DNA from: Hermatobates lingyangjiaoensis
Lineage: Eukaryota > Arthropoda > Insecta > Hemiptera > Hermatobatidae
Assembly: GCA_026182355.1 (NCBI GenBank)
Contig: JAPFBL010000164.1
Span: 186,001 to 250,000 of the forward strand
Length of the DNA stretch: 64,000 bases
Direction: 5' to 3'
Shown here: piece after piece, positions 34,306 to 44,319 of the stretch
Position numbering within the stretch: position 1 is the first letter of the stretch
How the letters are laid out: every line of letters begins with the position of its first letter
The notes under the pieces: generated by a model
Database searches by the model: none
What the model saw: only the letters and a program-made list of their open reading frames with translations
What the model was told of the DNA's origin: nothing
Made by a program: the position numbers and the translations under genes

Positions 34306-35095
34306 CAGTGGCGACTCCTGACCTTTTTCTTTAGGCATGCAATTTTCAAAGAATAAAAGAAATATCCGTCTAATTCTCATGTTCAGTCTTTTCATGTTGC
34401 ACAAAAGGATAATGATGTATTAAAAACATTTTATGGGGATTTGAATCAGGTTTTATTTCGAAATACTTTTAACATTAACTTTTATTAACCAATACAATAA
34501 AAATAGGCAAAAAATGTTTTTATTAAAAAAGAGATACACAATACATCATTTGAATAAAAACTTCTTGCAAAATTCTTCGATAACAAAACCATAAAACATC
34601 TCTCTATCTGCCATGAGATCTTTAAGTAAATGTCTTTCAATTGAAATGAGGGATAAATTAGACAATCGCTCTTCACTTTGGGAGCTTCGTAAATAACTTT
34701 TAATTCTTTTGAGGGCAGAAATCGATCTCTCAACACTTGCTGTTGTTATGGGAATAGTCATAATCAAATTCATGAGTTTATAAATTTCCGGAAGACCTGT
34801 GTGCAAATCACTTTCCAGTATGTATTTGAGGAGCTCAGCAAGCCTGAGTTGCAGTGTATGCAAACTTCGTTCTTGTTTCTCTTGGCAATTAAGACCATTT
34901 TCATTAACCAGAAATGATAAGAGTAAACCCCTGCATTGGGAAGCTTAGCGCAATCATAGAAAATGGTTCTTTAGCGTGTAGTGGAATAATAAAAAGGGGG
35001 CTCCTTTAAATATTTCGAGTCTCGAACATTTTGGTTTCTTTAAAGATGAATTCTATGCATGCAATGCATGTGTTGCATTCCCTGAGAAATCGCCA

Positions 35096-35098
<3 letters not shown>
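34306..35098 (-). mobile_element. hAT transposon, internally deleted (793 bp)
   Basis: Ends CAGTGGCGA ... TCGCCACTG form short terminal inverted repeats, and 8-bp ATATATAT flanks on both sides fit a hAT target duplication inside a (TA)n site. It contains only the C-terminal end of a transposase on minus. It inserted in the tandem array and is followed by (TA)n at 35099-35136. Confidence 0.8.
34546..34863 (-). CDS. hAT transposase fragment, dimerisation domain
   Basis: An open frame of 105 codons reads LPEIYKLMNLIMTIPITTAS, VERSISALKRIKSYLRSSQS and EERLSNLSLISIERHLLKDL. This is the C-terminal hAT dimerisation domain in the form shared with ZMYM1-like/hATm proteins (ASVERSFSALKRIK...R..M...RL..L.L.SIE). 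The catalytic core and zinc finger are missing, so the ATG is probably internal and the product would not transpose. The fragment lacks stops, which points to recent activity of its autonomous parent. Confidence 0.75.
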   Translation of the reverse strand: MHTLQLRLAELLKYILESDLHTGLPEIYKLMNLIMTIPITTASVERSISALKRIKSYLRSSQSEERLSNLSLISIERHLLKDLMADREMFYGFVIEEFCKKFLFK

Positions 35099-35140
<42 letters not shown>

Positions 35141-36748
35141 TGTGCTACCTAAAGTATCACAAATTGTGGAAGTATGAAATGCTATATGAAACTTGTTATA
35201 TATATGGGATATATATAGTTATTTTAGTTATACTTATTCAGGTATTCATAATGGTGGAGCTATATGTCATGTTATATAAGACTTTATCAATAAGTATATA
35301 ACATTTTTGTCTCAAATACTACCAATGGTCGAGGTATGAAATGCGGTATGAAACTTGTTGTATATATGGGATATATATCGTTATTTCAGGTATACTTATT
35401 CAGGTATTCATAATGGTGGAGCTATATATCATGTTATGTATGACTTTATCAGTAATAGAAAACATTTTCCGATATTTCTGTCTCAAGTATCATTAATGGA
35501 CGGGTTATGACATGCGCCCAAACATGTAATATAAATGTGTAACGTTATATCAAATGTGTTGATATAAATATCATATAGAGTACTGCTACACAACGTGTTT
35601 ATATGTTTTCATTATTAATATAAAGATATATAAATATCTTATAGAGTAAAATAAATGCTAGAGGTATAAAATGAGTTTTAAAATGTCACATGTAAATATG
35701 TATAATTATTTCTAGTAATGTGTTTCTTCATTATCATTATACGAGTACTATTCAGGTAATGGTGTTCCTGTATATGGTGGCGATGTGAGTCCATGATTAA
35801 ATATCTATGATTAAATACTTACCGTATTTCAATATTTTTGGCTCAAGTGTCATAATGGTTGGATATGTGAAATCCGGTCAAACCACAACCTATGTAAAGG
35901 TATATCACTACAGAGTGCTCGGTCAGGTATTCATAATGGGGCGCCAATATAACCTGAATTCATTCTATGAATAAAAATATAACGTTATTTTAACATTTTT
36001 GTATTAAATGACATCATGGTGGACACATATACATTGTTTCAAAGATTATATATATAAATATATGTTATTATTTGAAGTGTGTCTATTAAAGTATTTATAA
36101 AAGTTGTTTCTTTTATGAATACAAACATGTTTGTACAATTTTATGAATAAATATATTCTATTGTATTGGAATCTCTGTCCCAGGTATTGTTGGTGATATG
36201 TAAAGTGTTTCAGAGATGTCATATATAAATATATATCATTATTTGAAGCGTTCTCATCAAGGTATGCATAAATGTTATTTATATATGAAGTGTTAACATA
36301 ATTTCATGAATAAATATATAAGGTTTTTCAAGATCTCTGTCACTGTTATCATAATGACGGATGAATATAAGGTGCTCCTGAGATGTCATATAAACATAGA
36401 TCATTAATTGAAGTTCTCTATCAGATATTCAATATTTTGTTACTATATATATGATATACCATTATTTGTTGGTTTAGGGTACCATAAATGTAAACTATAT
36501 AAATATATTCAAAGATGTCTTCTATATATATATATCATTTTTATATGTTTTCTAAATCAGGTATTCATGAATGATGTTGCAAAATACACATAGCATAAGG
36601 TGATGACACGATTCTATAAAATAAATATTTATCATATTTCAGTATCTCTCTTTCAGGTATCATGTATTGGAGTTATATAGTCTCCAAAGATGTTATATAT
36701 ATATAAACCAATTAAAAAGAAGATAGCACACAGATAGAAACAGGAATA

Positions 36749-36793
36749 ACTCATTTCTATATTTCGACCATCGTCGTCATCAGGAGGCGAAGA
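36749..36793 (-). ncRNA. Hammerhead-like motif (family B), copy 1 of triplication
   Basis: On minus: CTC-CTGATGA (core complement of 36777-36783), C, GAC-GATG-GTC, GAAA, TATA, GAAATGAG. Stem II is 3 bp. Stem I partly pairs (CTTCGCCTC with GAAATGAG). Copies 2 and 3 are at 37094-37137 (core TTGATGA/CTGATGA variants) and 37438-37482. Confidence 0.55.
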
Positions 36794-37368
36794 GTTCCGC
36801 AGGAAGGCAGAGCGGTGACTCTGTATATATATAAATATATTCAAAGATGTCTTCTATATGTATATCATTTTTATATGTTTTCTAAATCATGTATTCATGA
36901 ATGGTGTTGCAAAATACACATAGCATAAGGTGATGGCACGATTCTATAAAATAAATATTTATCATTATTTCAGTATCTCTCTTTCAGGTATCATATATTG
37001 GAGTTATATTGTCTTCGAAGTTGTCATATATACGTATATATATATATATAAACCAATTAAAAAGAAGATAGCACACAGATAGAAACAGGAATAACTCATT
37101 TCTATATTTCGACCATCGTCGTCATCAGAAGGCAAAGAATTCAGAAGGAAGGCAGAGCGGTGACTCTGTATATATATAAATATATTCAAAGATGTCTTCT
37201 ATATGTATATCATTTTTATATGTTTTCTAAATCATGTATTCATGAATGGTGTTGCAAAATACACATAGCATAAGGTGATGACACGATTCTATAAAATAAA
37301 TATTTATCACATTTCAGTATCTCTCTTTCAGGTATCATGTATTGGAGTTATATAGTCTCCAAAGATGT

Positions 37369-37376
<8 letters not shown>

Positions 37377-37396
<20 letters not shown>
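37377..37396. repeat. (TA)n microsatellite
   Basis: About 12 TA units at the junction to the pseudo-LTR piece in the third triplication unit. The first two units have shorter tracts at the same place. Confidence 0.85.
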
Positions 37397-37400
<4 letters not shown>

Positions 37401-38554
37401 AATTAAAAAGAAGATAGCACACAGATAGAAATAGGAATAATTCATTTCTATATTTCGACCATCGTCATCATCAGGAGGCGAAGAGTTCCGCAGGAAGTCA
37501 GAGCGGTGACTCTGTATATATATAAATATATTTCTTTGTTATATTTTAATTAGGTATTCAAAATGGTTTTTGCTGTTTTTAGTACGGATACAGTACCATA
37601 AATAAATATATTCCGTTATTTAATATTTTCCTCTCATCTTTCATAATGTTGAGGTTATACATATATTCAATGGTGTTTTATATAATATATGTCACTATTC
37701 TAGTTTTATTATTCAAGTGATACAATGGAGTTGTTGTTCTATGTTTTGATATGTTTCCATGAATGGATATATGCCGGCTTTTCAGTATTTCTTTCTCAGA
37801 TATCAAAATATGTTTTATCTCAATATATATATAGCATGGCCCTCGTCTTCTTGACGCTTCACTTCTTTTTAGAGGGCGACTGTTTAAATCGTCGACATAC
37901 TGAATGTGAGCACTAGTATCAGGTATTCAATAATGTTTCTTCCTATATTCAAAATATAGATATATAAGTTTCATTCAATTTTCTATCTCAATTAACATGA
38001 TCTGTTTAGTTATAAAATGTATTTTAGACATAGATATGTTAAAATCATTATTTATTTCAATATATCTGTCTCAAGCATGATATGTACAAATATATACCAT
38101 TACACCAAGTGTGCTCATCTGTTTTTCATTAATTATATTGCTATATGAAGTGCTGATATCATTTCTTGAATAAATATATATCGTTAGTGTTTGCAATGTG
38201 GTATTCGTAGATAATATTGCTGTTGATAAAATGTCTTCAACAAAATATATACTGTTTTTCAATATTTCTTCTTCAGGTATCATAATAGTGGACACAGATA
38301 TGAAATGTGATGAAAATATATGTTATCTTAATATGTACATGGCACTCGTCTTCTGGACGTTTAACTTTCATCCGGAGAACTGCTTTTTAGAGCATCGAAA
38401 TACTCAGGGTGAGTTTCTTATACCAGTCGGCTCGCCGCTCCACATCCTTTCAGGAGAACGGCAGTTCAAGCTTGAAATACTGAGAGTCAGTACTAGGATT
38501 ATTTTATCCAGTGTTTCTTCTTACATACAAAGTATATATATATAAAATAAATCC

Positions 38555-38805
38555 AAAACAAAGAAAACACACAGAAAGATACAGACATAACTCACATCGA
38601 TATTTCGACCATCGTCATCATCAGGAGGTGTGAAAAGCGAAGAGTCCCGCAAGAAGGCAGGGCGGTGACTCAGTCATGACAGTCACCGCCCTGCCTTCTT
38701 GCGGACTCTTCGCTTTTCACACCTTCTGATGACGACGATGGTCGAAATATCGATGTGAGTTATATCTGTGTGTTTCTTTCGTTTTGAATTTATTTTATTT
38801 AAAAA
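38555..38805. repeat. Inverted PLE pseudo-LTR pair (family B)
   Basis: Minus arm 38560-38672 and plus arm 38680-38795 form a near-perfect hairpin (gactcttcgcttttcacacc against its complement). The minus core (about 38590-38632) has GATGATGATGGTC and the plus core has GACGACGATGGTC. The plus motif is annotated separately. Confidence 0.85.
38717..38760 (+). ncRNA. Hammerhead-like motif (family B)
   Basis: CTGATGA (38726-38732), C, GAC-GATG-GTC, GAAA (38744-38747), TATC, GATGTGAG (38752-38759). The preceding CACACCTT pairs with GATGTGAG over most positions, giving stem I. ATAT is self-complementary and UC would be the cleavage dinucleotide. Confidence 0.6.
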
Positions 38806-38828
38806 AGTCCGCTGGACCGTTTCTTTTA

Positions 38829-38832
<4 letters not shown>

Positions 38833-38861
<29 letters not shown>
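38833..38861. repeat. (TA)n microsatellite
   Basis: About 14 TA units between two different hammerhead-like families (B on the left, E on the right). Confidence 0.9.
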
Positions 38862-38865
<4 letters not shown>

Positions 38866-38927
38866 GCTCTCTGCCGGTACAAGTGAACGCACGTACCTCT
38901 TCTTCTTCTTCCCTTCTACTCTCTCCC

Positions 38928-38975
38928 TGACGACGAACTTCATTTCGAAATATCGATCCAGTAAGTTTTCTCGCC
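38928..38975 (+). ncRNA. Hammerhead-like motif (family E)
   Basis: CTGACGA (38937-38943), C, GAA-CTTCAT-TTC, GAAA (38957-38960), TATC, GATCCAGTAAG. Stem II is 3 bp. Stem I is weaker than in family B. Confidence 0.45.
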
Positions 38976-39819
38976 TCTTCTATTTGTTGTCTTTTTTCAT
39001 TTATATATATATATATATAAAGTTGTATTAATTATTTCTGACAATTAATATAATATGTTTAGTTATTAAATGTAGTTCAGAGATGTAAATTAATAAATAT
39101 ATATCATTATACGAATTGCTCTCAATCTGGTATTGACTTAAATAAATGGTATAGCAATTTAACCTGTTATGATTTTTTGAATACATATTTACATTATATA
39201 TTTATATCTTAGGTATCATAATAGTGGGCGAAGAAATGAAATGTACTCAAAATATGTCAAACCTCAGTATGTGGAATGGCACTCGTCTTCTCGACCCTTC
39301 ACTTCTCCGGAGTTCGGCCGATTAAAGCATCGAAATACTGAAGGTAAGCACTAGTGACTCGTAGGAGTTTTTCTATAGTGCTTCTTCTTATATCAATTTA
39401 TATGTAAGTTTCATTCAAATTTTTAAGTCAATTAACATAATCTGTTTAGTTATTAAATGTGTTTCTGAGATGCATAGGTATAAATATATATTATTATATG
39501 AAGTGTTCATCATCTGGCATTCATAGATAGTAATACATTTTCTATAGTGTGTTTTATTATATTCAAGGTATATATACATTTTGCTGTTAATTTTCTTGTA
39601 TTGAACATGTTTCGGTCTCCGCCAGCCATTTTCATGGATTTCTTTTCTAAAATACAACCCTGTAAACATAACATTTTCTAAAAATTGCATACTATAATAG
39701 AGATATATATAAGCATTTGCGTATACATACAAGTAATCACATACGAGTATACATACACAAATATCCTTATACAATAAGTTACACACATACACGTAACATA
39801 TACATTCACAAACACATAA

Positions 39820-40820
39820 TTCAATGGATTCAATGGATCTGTTCCACAGCCCAAAAACCTGCGATAAATTATAAATTGTGTACAAACATGGGTACCGTCT
39901 TTTTTCCCGAAAATAAGACACTGTGTTATTTTTAGGTTAAAATCCGTGTTAGGGCTTATTTTCGGGGGAGGGCTTCAAGTGCATTAAGTCGATTTACATA
40001 TTTTTGTTTAATATTTAGTTTTATACAGTAATTTAAATTTATTCGATTACAATCATGTCATCTTCTGGAACATCGTCATATATTATCAAAATTTTGAATT
40101 TCGTTCTGATTTTCCTCTAAATCTATTTCCTGTAGAATCATTGGTCTGATTCTCTCATGTCTTGCAATATAGCTGTGGTTAAATTAATACTTCTTGTCTA
40201 TGTAGCCTTGTCTAAAGTAGTTGAAACGGACTTTAGAAGTAAACAAAGAATTTCTTGGAATATTCTTTTCCCAAGAATTCTCTGAAATATTACGACAGCT
40301 AGAGATACCTACTACATTCAACAGCAATTTTTTATTGAATTATATTTTTCACATCATCTTAACTATTGCCTATTTTTAGGGGATGGCTTAGTCCAAAACG
40401 TCCCGAAAATCACGCTAAGACTTATTTTCGGAAAAAGATGGTATAAGTTATTTAGACAGATTTAAAAAAAATATAGCATAGAACATTGCCTTACCTTAGA
40501 GACTAGCGGATAAAGGTCGAAGGAGACGTAGGTTGTGGAGGTAGAGGAGAATAGAATGGACGTGGAGCGTATCGTAACTTACGCTCTAATTTACCCTACG
40601 TAATGTGGCTTATCTAATTTTCTTCCTTCACTTAATGAAAAATACAATACGCATACTATATACGTTTGTATAAAGAGAGGTTTTTTTCTTTATAATTCAT
40701 TTACTTTTCTTTCTAATTTTCACTTTGACCTCTCACTTTCACTTACTTCAGGTTTTTCTTTCTTTTCTTCACCTTCACTCGTTTCAATAGGATCACTATG
40801 AGGTGCTTGACGTCCCGTCA
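39820..40820. mobile_element. Old MITE (type 2), split by a younger MITE
   Basis: The segments 39835-39894 (aaaacctgcgataaattata) and 40442-40820 (ttagacagattta, catagaacattgcctta, cttacgctctaatttaccct) align in order with the interior of the intact element at 54117-54831. The termini have decayed. No ORF. Confidence 0.6.
39895..40441. mobile_element. MITE with TA target duplication, nested
   Basis: Terminal inverted repeats of about 28 bp: CCGTCTTTTTTCCCGAAAAT with aagac at the left, and cttattttcggaaaaagatgg at the right, flanked by TA on both sides (39893-39894, 40442-40443). TA duplication suggests the Tc1/mariner group. The 547-bp interior encodes nothing recognisable. Confidence 0.7.
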
Positions 40821-40864
40821 AGTTCGTAAAAGTCTGTAAAAGTTCTTAAGTCGCGATAACACTG

Positions 40865-41200
40865 TATGGTTAGGGTTGCTCGCCTCTATTGCATGATATA
40901 CATTCATATTGGTTTCGACTGGTTGGATTTCTTGTCATTTTCCTGAATTCGATAGTGCCACTCAATATCAGGCCCAGTTTCACTTTTTTCCTTGAAACAA
41001 TCATAGCAATCATAACAAAGGTGTTAGATTTATCAGCTCGACAGATAAAGACGTTTGGGTTATCTCTCTGTTGCTTAGCGGCTTCACAAAGGCTCTTTGT
41101 CAAAGAGTTGACCTGTTTTAACTCCGCTTTGCTTTGTGGCGAACGTCCTGAAAATATTTATTTCCATGAAATCACAATCAAAGATCTAATTTTAGACTGC
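40865..41200 (-). pseudogene. PLE reverse transcriptase fingers relic
   Basis: Minus-strand frame reads LTKSLCEAAKQQRDNPNVFI, CRADKSNTFVMI, KKVKLGLILSGTIEFRKMTR. This matches the PLE RT N-terminal block (L.ADKGN..V...Y..K....L). It is the very block missing from the 18.8-20.4 kb copy. Upstream frames continue with shifts to about 41200. Confidence 0.65.
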
Positions 41201-41639
41201 TGTCATTAGTCCCAGACTTAAATCTTATTACAGTACTCATCATATACATATGAAGTCGTAATCAAAGAAAACCAAAGATTTTTCAAAACAAAAACGTATA
41301 ATTCAAATCATTAAAAAAACGGTTAAATTAACTTGATTTGCATACAAATTTCAACCACATTAAAAAAATAGTTTTGAAAAATTAAAAATACATTTATTTT
41401 TAATTTGCAAATATTACAGTTGAAAATCTCTTTAAAAACAATATTACAAACGTAAAATATAAAAACAATTACGACCTTAAATACTCATTTTGGTAAGAAA
41501 TTTAAGATTTTTCTGTTTTATATTTTTATACCGCACCCCGGGGTGGACCCTCTCTCCCCTCCTTGCTATACCTCTGTTTATTATATCAAATTAAATTACA
41601 CATTTGTTTTTTTGGTAAATAAAATTTTTTTTTTGACAA

Positions 41640-41835
41640 ATTTACGTGGGTGATTGGGTATTGGGTGGTGGGAAGATTCTACTAGGAGAGCGGAAGCAGG
41701 AGTGGTGTACGGAAGGAGAAACTAAAGCCTGTGAGAAGAGTCAGGTGGGAAGGAGGGAACACGGCCCATTGCCTTTGCTTTAGAACGCTTTTCGGAGACA
41801 GTTCCCAGGGGGAAAGAGCAAAAACTGCTCTCTAA
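41640..41835. other. GC-richer patch, unidentified
   Basis: Purine-rich G-rich strand (ggtgggaagattctactagg, gaaggagggaacacggccc). No family recognised. Confidence 0.25.
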
Positions 41836-42224
41836 CGAACTTGAGCTTTTTATAAACGTACTTCGGTTACTTTATTGAGCCGACCAAAATTTTACTTGTA
41901 TACCAATTTAACGTGTAAGGATTGTAAAAGCTAATTTTGTTCAATACTGAATATAACTCAATTATTTCTTGTATGCATATATAAATACGAAAAAAATTGA
42001 GGTAACACTAACAGAAACATCTGTATATTTAGATTGTCGCTTTTTCTATTTTACGATTACCAAAATATTGAAAAGATTGTTCAAATTCTAATATTCTTTG
42101 TTTGTGCTGTTATCTACGTATTTCTAAACCTTTTTGGACCATAGTTCACTTTTCAATATACATACATATTTAAATGTAACAATCCAACGAATTTTAAATA
42201 AAAAAGAGGGTTAAAACGAAGGTA

Positions 42225-42435
42225 CACGAAGATAGACAGGCATAACTCACTTCTATATTCTACGATTATCGTCATAATCTTTCTTTATTAAGAGCAGTCC
42301 CGCAGAAAGGCAGGCGGTGCTACCAGAGTCGCTGCCCTGACTTCCAGCGGGATTCTTCGCCTCCTGATGACGACGATGGTCGAAATATAGAAGTGAGTTG
42401 TACCTGTTTCTATCTTTCTGTTACCTTCGTTTTAG
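42225..42435. ncRNA. Family B pseudo-LTR pair with hammerhead-like motif (+, 42353-42397)
   Basis: The minus arm (42225-42320) is decayed. The plus arm has TCTTCGCCTC, CTGATGA (42364-42370), C, GAC-GATG-GTC, GAAA (42382-42385), TATA, GAAGTGAG (42390-42397). Stem I between CTTCGCCTC and GAAGTGAG pairs at 7 of 8 positions counting G.U, with a UA cleavage dinucleotide. Confidence 0.6.
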
Positions 42436-42439
42436 CTAT

Positions 42440-42530
42440 ATATATATAACAGATTCAATAATATATCGACCGTTTGATAGAATAGGTGTGTTCTCTAATC
42501 GGGGTTCGGTCAATTTTCCAGAATCCTGTC
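42440..42530 (-). repeat. Family I PLE terminus
   Basis: Contains cgaccgtttgatagaatagg and cggggttcggtcaattttcc, as at 13395-13455. Starts at a (TA)n tract. Confidence 0.55.
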
Positions 42531-42542
42531 AGTTGGGTTTTT

Positions 42543-42590
42543 AATTCTGACGAAGACCGCTTGTTACGGTTGAAAGATCTTAGTCTTGTT
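42543..42590 (+). ncRNA. Hammerhead-like motif (family A)
   Basis: CTGACGA (42547-42553), A, GACCG-CTTGTTA-CGGTT (five pairs), GAAA (42572-42575), GATCTT, AGTC. Complete core and stem II. The 5' stem I strand is attt instead of gact, so stem I is weak in this copy. Runs to the family terminus and (TA)n at 42625-42655. Confidence 0.55.
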
Positions 42591-42620
42591 TTCCCATATC
42601 ATATTGTGGTGTGATCATTG

Positions 42621-42655
<35 letters not shown>

Positions 42656-42660
<5 letters not shown>

Positions 42661-42875
42661 AAGTAGACGGCAGCTTCCACATTCACGACCTTTTTGGTGG
42701 TGTTTTCTAGTTTTCTAACTAGTTTTCTTTGGTAGGGAGTGGATAAACTAGTTAGAAAACTAGAAATCACCAGCAAAAAGGTCGTGAATGCGGAAGCTGC
42801 CGTCTACTTTAATAAAATATTTTTACAAGAGAATCTACTGCCAATATACACTAATATATATTATATATATATATA
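42656..42875. pseudogene. Head-to-head PLE N-terminal ORF fragments (palindrome)
   Basis: The plus fragment from about 42739 reads DKLVRKLEITSKKVVNAEAA, VYFNKIFLQENLLP, YTNIY, and then enters (TA)n. The minus fragment at 42659-42728 is the complement of the first part (42741-42810). Together they make an inverted repeat about 70 bp per arm. Homologous to 20627-20780 and 55288-55407. Confidence 0.75.
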
Positions 42876-43729
42876 TATATATAATTTTTATATATTTATT
42901 TTCTTGTTTTTTCTTTTTGTCTTCTATAGAGGTTTGCGCTTTGAACTTGTTTACTTTATTTAAAATCGGATCAATACATTATATACTATATGTCTTAACT
43001 TCAAAAAAAAAAAATAGAACTAAAATCTTAGCCTCTAAGGAAGTAGATTTAAACTAATTTGAAAAAAATATGAACAAAGTTCTTCAAGAGTTTAATGTTA
43101 TTTTAAATAATAACTTATGCAATAAGAATATAAAAACTACAAGTAATATGAATCTACCGAGTTAATATCTAATACCTAGTTAAACGAATTAATAAACAAT
43201 AGTATAGTATCCATTATATGGTACTGATTAAAACAATTGATGTAGGTCAATTGATTCTCCTTGTTTTTTTTTTAATAGTTGTTTGCATAATAAATTTTTG
43301 AAAGTTCTAAATGTGTACTGATGAAAGAAAAAATGTTAAAAAGGTAAAAATTAAAAAGATGGTGAATGCGGGAATTTCTATACAATCTTTTTATCACTTT
43401 ATTGGTTAAAAAGTAATTAAACAGCAACTGCATACGAAATGAGCTAGGTTTAAGCTGGTAAAATTAAGCACCCTCAAAAAAAAAAAATTAATAATCCCTA
43501 TGGTTGGATTAGAGTGCTGAGAAGGGGTGGGTATGGAGGTTGACAGAGGTCACGTGACTTGGTGATCTGACAGATTAGTGTCCCCCTGGCTGCATCTACA
43601 AAGTGATTAGCCATTAGTTGGGCTTTCATCTTTCACTAAATCTTAAAAGTAATTGTGGTAAAAAATATAGAGAATAACTCAAATTTTCATCTAGACTTGT
43701 GATTATTTATATATATGTATATAAAAAGA

Positions 43730-43885
43730 TTTCACATAAACATGTGAAATAATAATCAATGATCAAACCACAATATGAAAATGGGAAAACTATCAGTTGG
43801 GTTTTTGACTCTGACGAAGACCGCTTGTTACGGTTGAAAGAACTTGGTCTTGTTTTCCCATTTTCATATTGTGGTTTGATCATAT
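43730..43885. ncRNA. Family A pair with hammerhead-like motif (+, 43807-43850)
   Basis: GACT-CTGACGA (43807-43817), A, GACCG-CTTGTTA-CGGTT, GAAA (43836-43839), then GAACTTGGTC, where stem III is altered from GATCTTAGTC. The left arm is truncated to the outer terminus phrase. Bounded by TA-rich tracts on both sides. Confidence 0.5.
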
Positions 43886-43934
43886 ATGTATATATATATA
43901 AACTATATATATATTTATATATAAAAACTATTTA

Positions 43935-43967
<33 letters not shown>

Positions 43968-43975
43968 ATGTATAT
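43885..43975. repeat. TA-rich microsatellite block
   Basis: Several (TA)n runs, the longest at about 43943-43968. Confidence 0.85.
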
Positions 43976-44098
43976 ATGTATATGTATTTGTGTATATAAA
44001 CTACATTAACATAAAGAACACACGGAAAAGAAACGGAAACTCACTGTATATTTATATATATATCAATGATCAAACCACAATAAGAAATGGGAAAACAA

Positions 44099-44141
44099 GA
44101 CTAAGATCTTTCAACCGTAACAAGCGGTCTTCGTCAGAGTC
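44099..44141 (-). ncRNA. Hammerhead-like motif (family A, minus arm)
   Basis: On minus: GACT-CTGACGA, A, GACCG-CTTGTTA-CGGTT, GAAA, GATCTT, AGTC. All expected pieces are present: perfect 4-bp stem I GACT/AGTC, 5-bp stem II, self-complementary AGATCT stem III, UU cleavage dinucleotide. This is the cleanest family A example. Confidence 0.7.
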
Positions 44142-44148
44142 AAAAACC

Positions 44149-44190
44149 CAACTGACGAAGACCGCTTGTTACGGTTGAAAGATCTTAGTC
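44149..44190 (+). ncRNA. Hammerhead-like motif (family A, plus arm)
   Basis: CTGACGA (44152-44158), A, GACCG-CTTGTTA-CGGTT, GAAA (44177-44180), GATCTTAGTC (44181-44190). The 5' stem I strand is cut by the palindrome centre (ccaa), so a single-molecule stem I would be weak. Confidence 0.6.
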
Positions 44191-44319
44191 TTGTTTTCCC
44201 ATTTCTTATTGTGGTTTGATCATTGATTGTTGTTTCACGTGTTTATGTGAAATCCTTTTATCGATTTTATATATATATATATATTATAAATATATATTTT
44301 ATATATATTTCAATGCTCT

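Larger units (their letters stand above)
36509..37531. repeat. Tandem triplication, unit about 332-345 bp
   Basis: Three copies start at tcaaagatgtcttctata (36509, 36841, 37186) with high identity. Each runs through a shared block (gttgcaaaatacacatagca, cacgattctataaaataaat) and ends with the same roughly 110-bp PLE pseudo-LTR piece on minus, followed by gtgactctgtatatatataa. The pseudo-LTR insertion therefore preceded the triplication. Confidence 0.92.
33880..39540. repeat. Degenerate tandem array, unit about 150-165 bp
   Basis: The region is built from diverged repeats alternating phrases like tgtctcaagtatcataatgg, tggaggtatgaaatgtgttc, aaaagatgtcatatataaat and attcataaatggtgttgcta, tatgaagtgttgatat, gatttcatgaataaatat. 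A clearer recent pair occurs at about 35150-35310 / 35312-35480 (162-bp step). The array is interrupted by a hAT element, PLE pseudo-LTR pieces and (TA)n tracts. No coding potential. Confidence 0.7.
44060..44255. repeat. Inverted PLE end pair (family A), best preserved
   Basis: Arms of about 85 bp (44063-44148 and 44152-44223) are almost perfectly complementary, from aatgatcaaaccacaataag through the hammerhead-like core. Only a few bases separate the arms. The outer right flank ends cacgtgtttatgtgaaatc before (TA)n. Confidence 0.9.

Noticed and set aside
39415..39921. 168-codon minus-strand frame with Cys/Tyr-rich sequence
   Set aside because: It spans the tandem array edge and a MITE end, is AT-driven (Y, I, N, C runs), has no recognisable domain and no relatives among the element families here.
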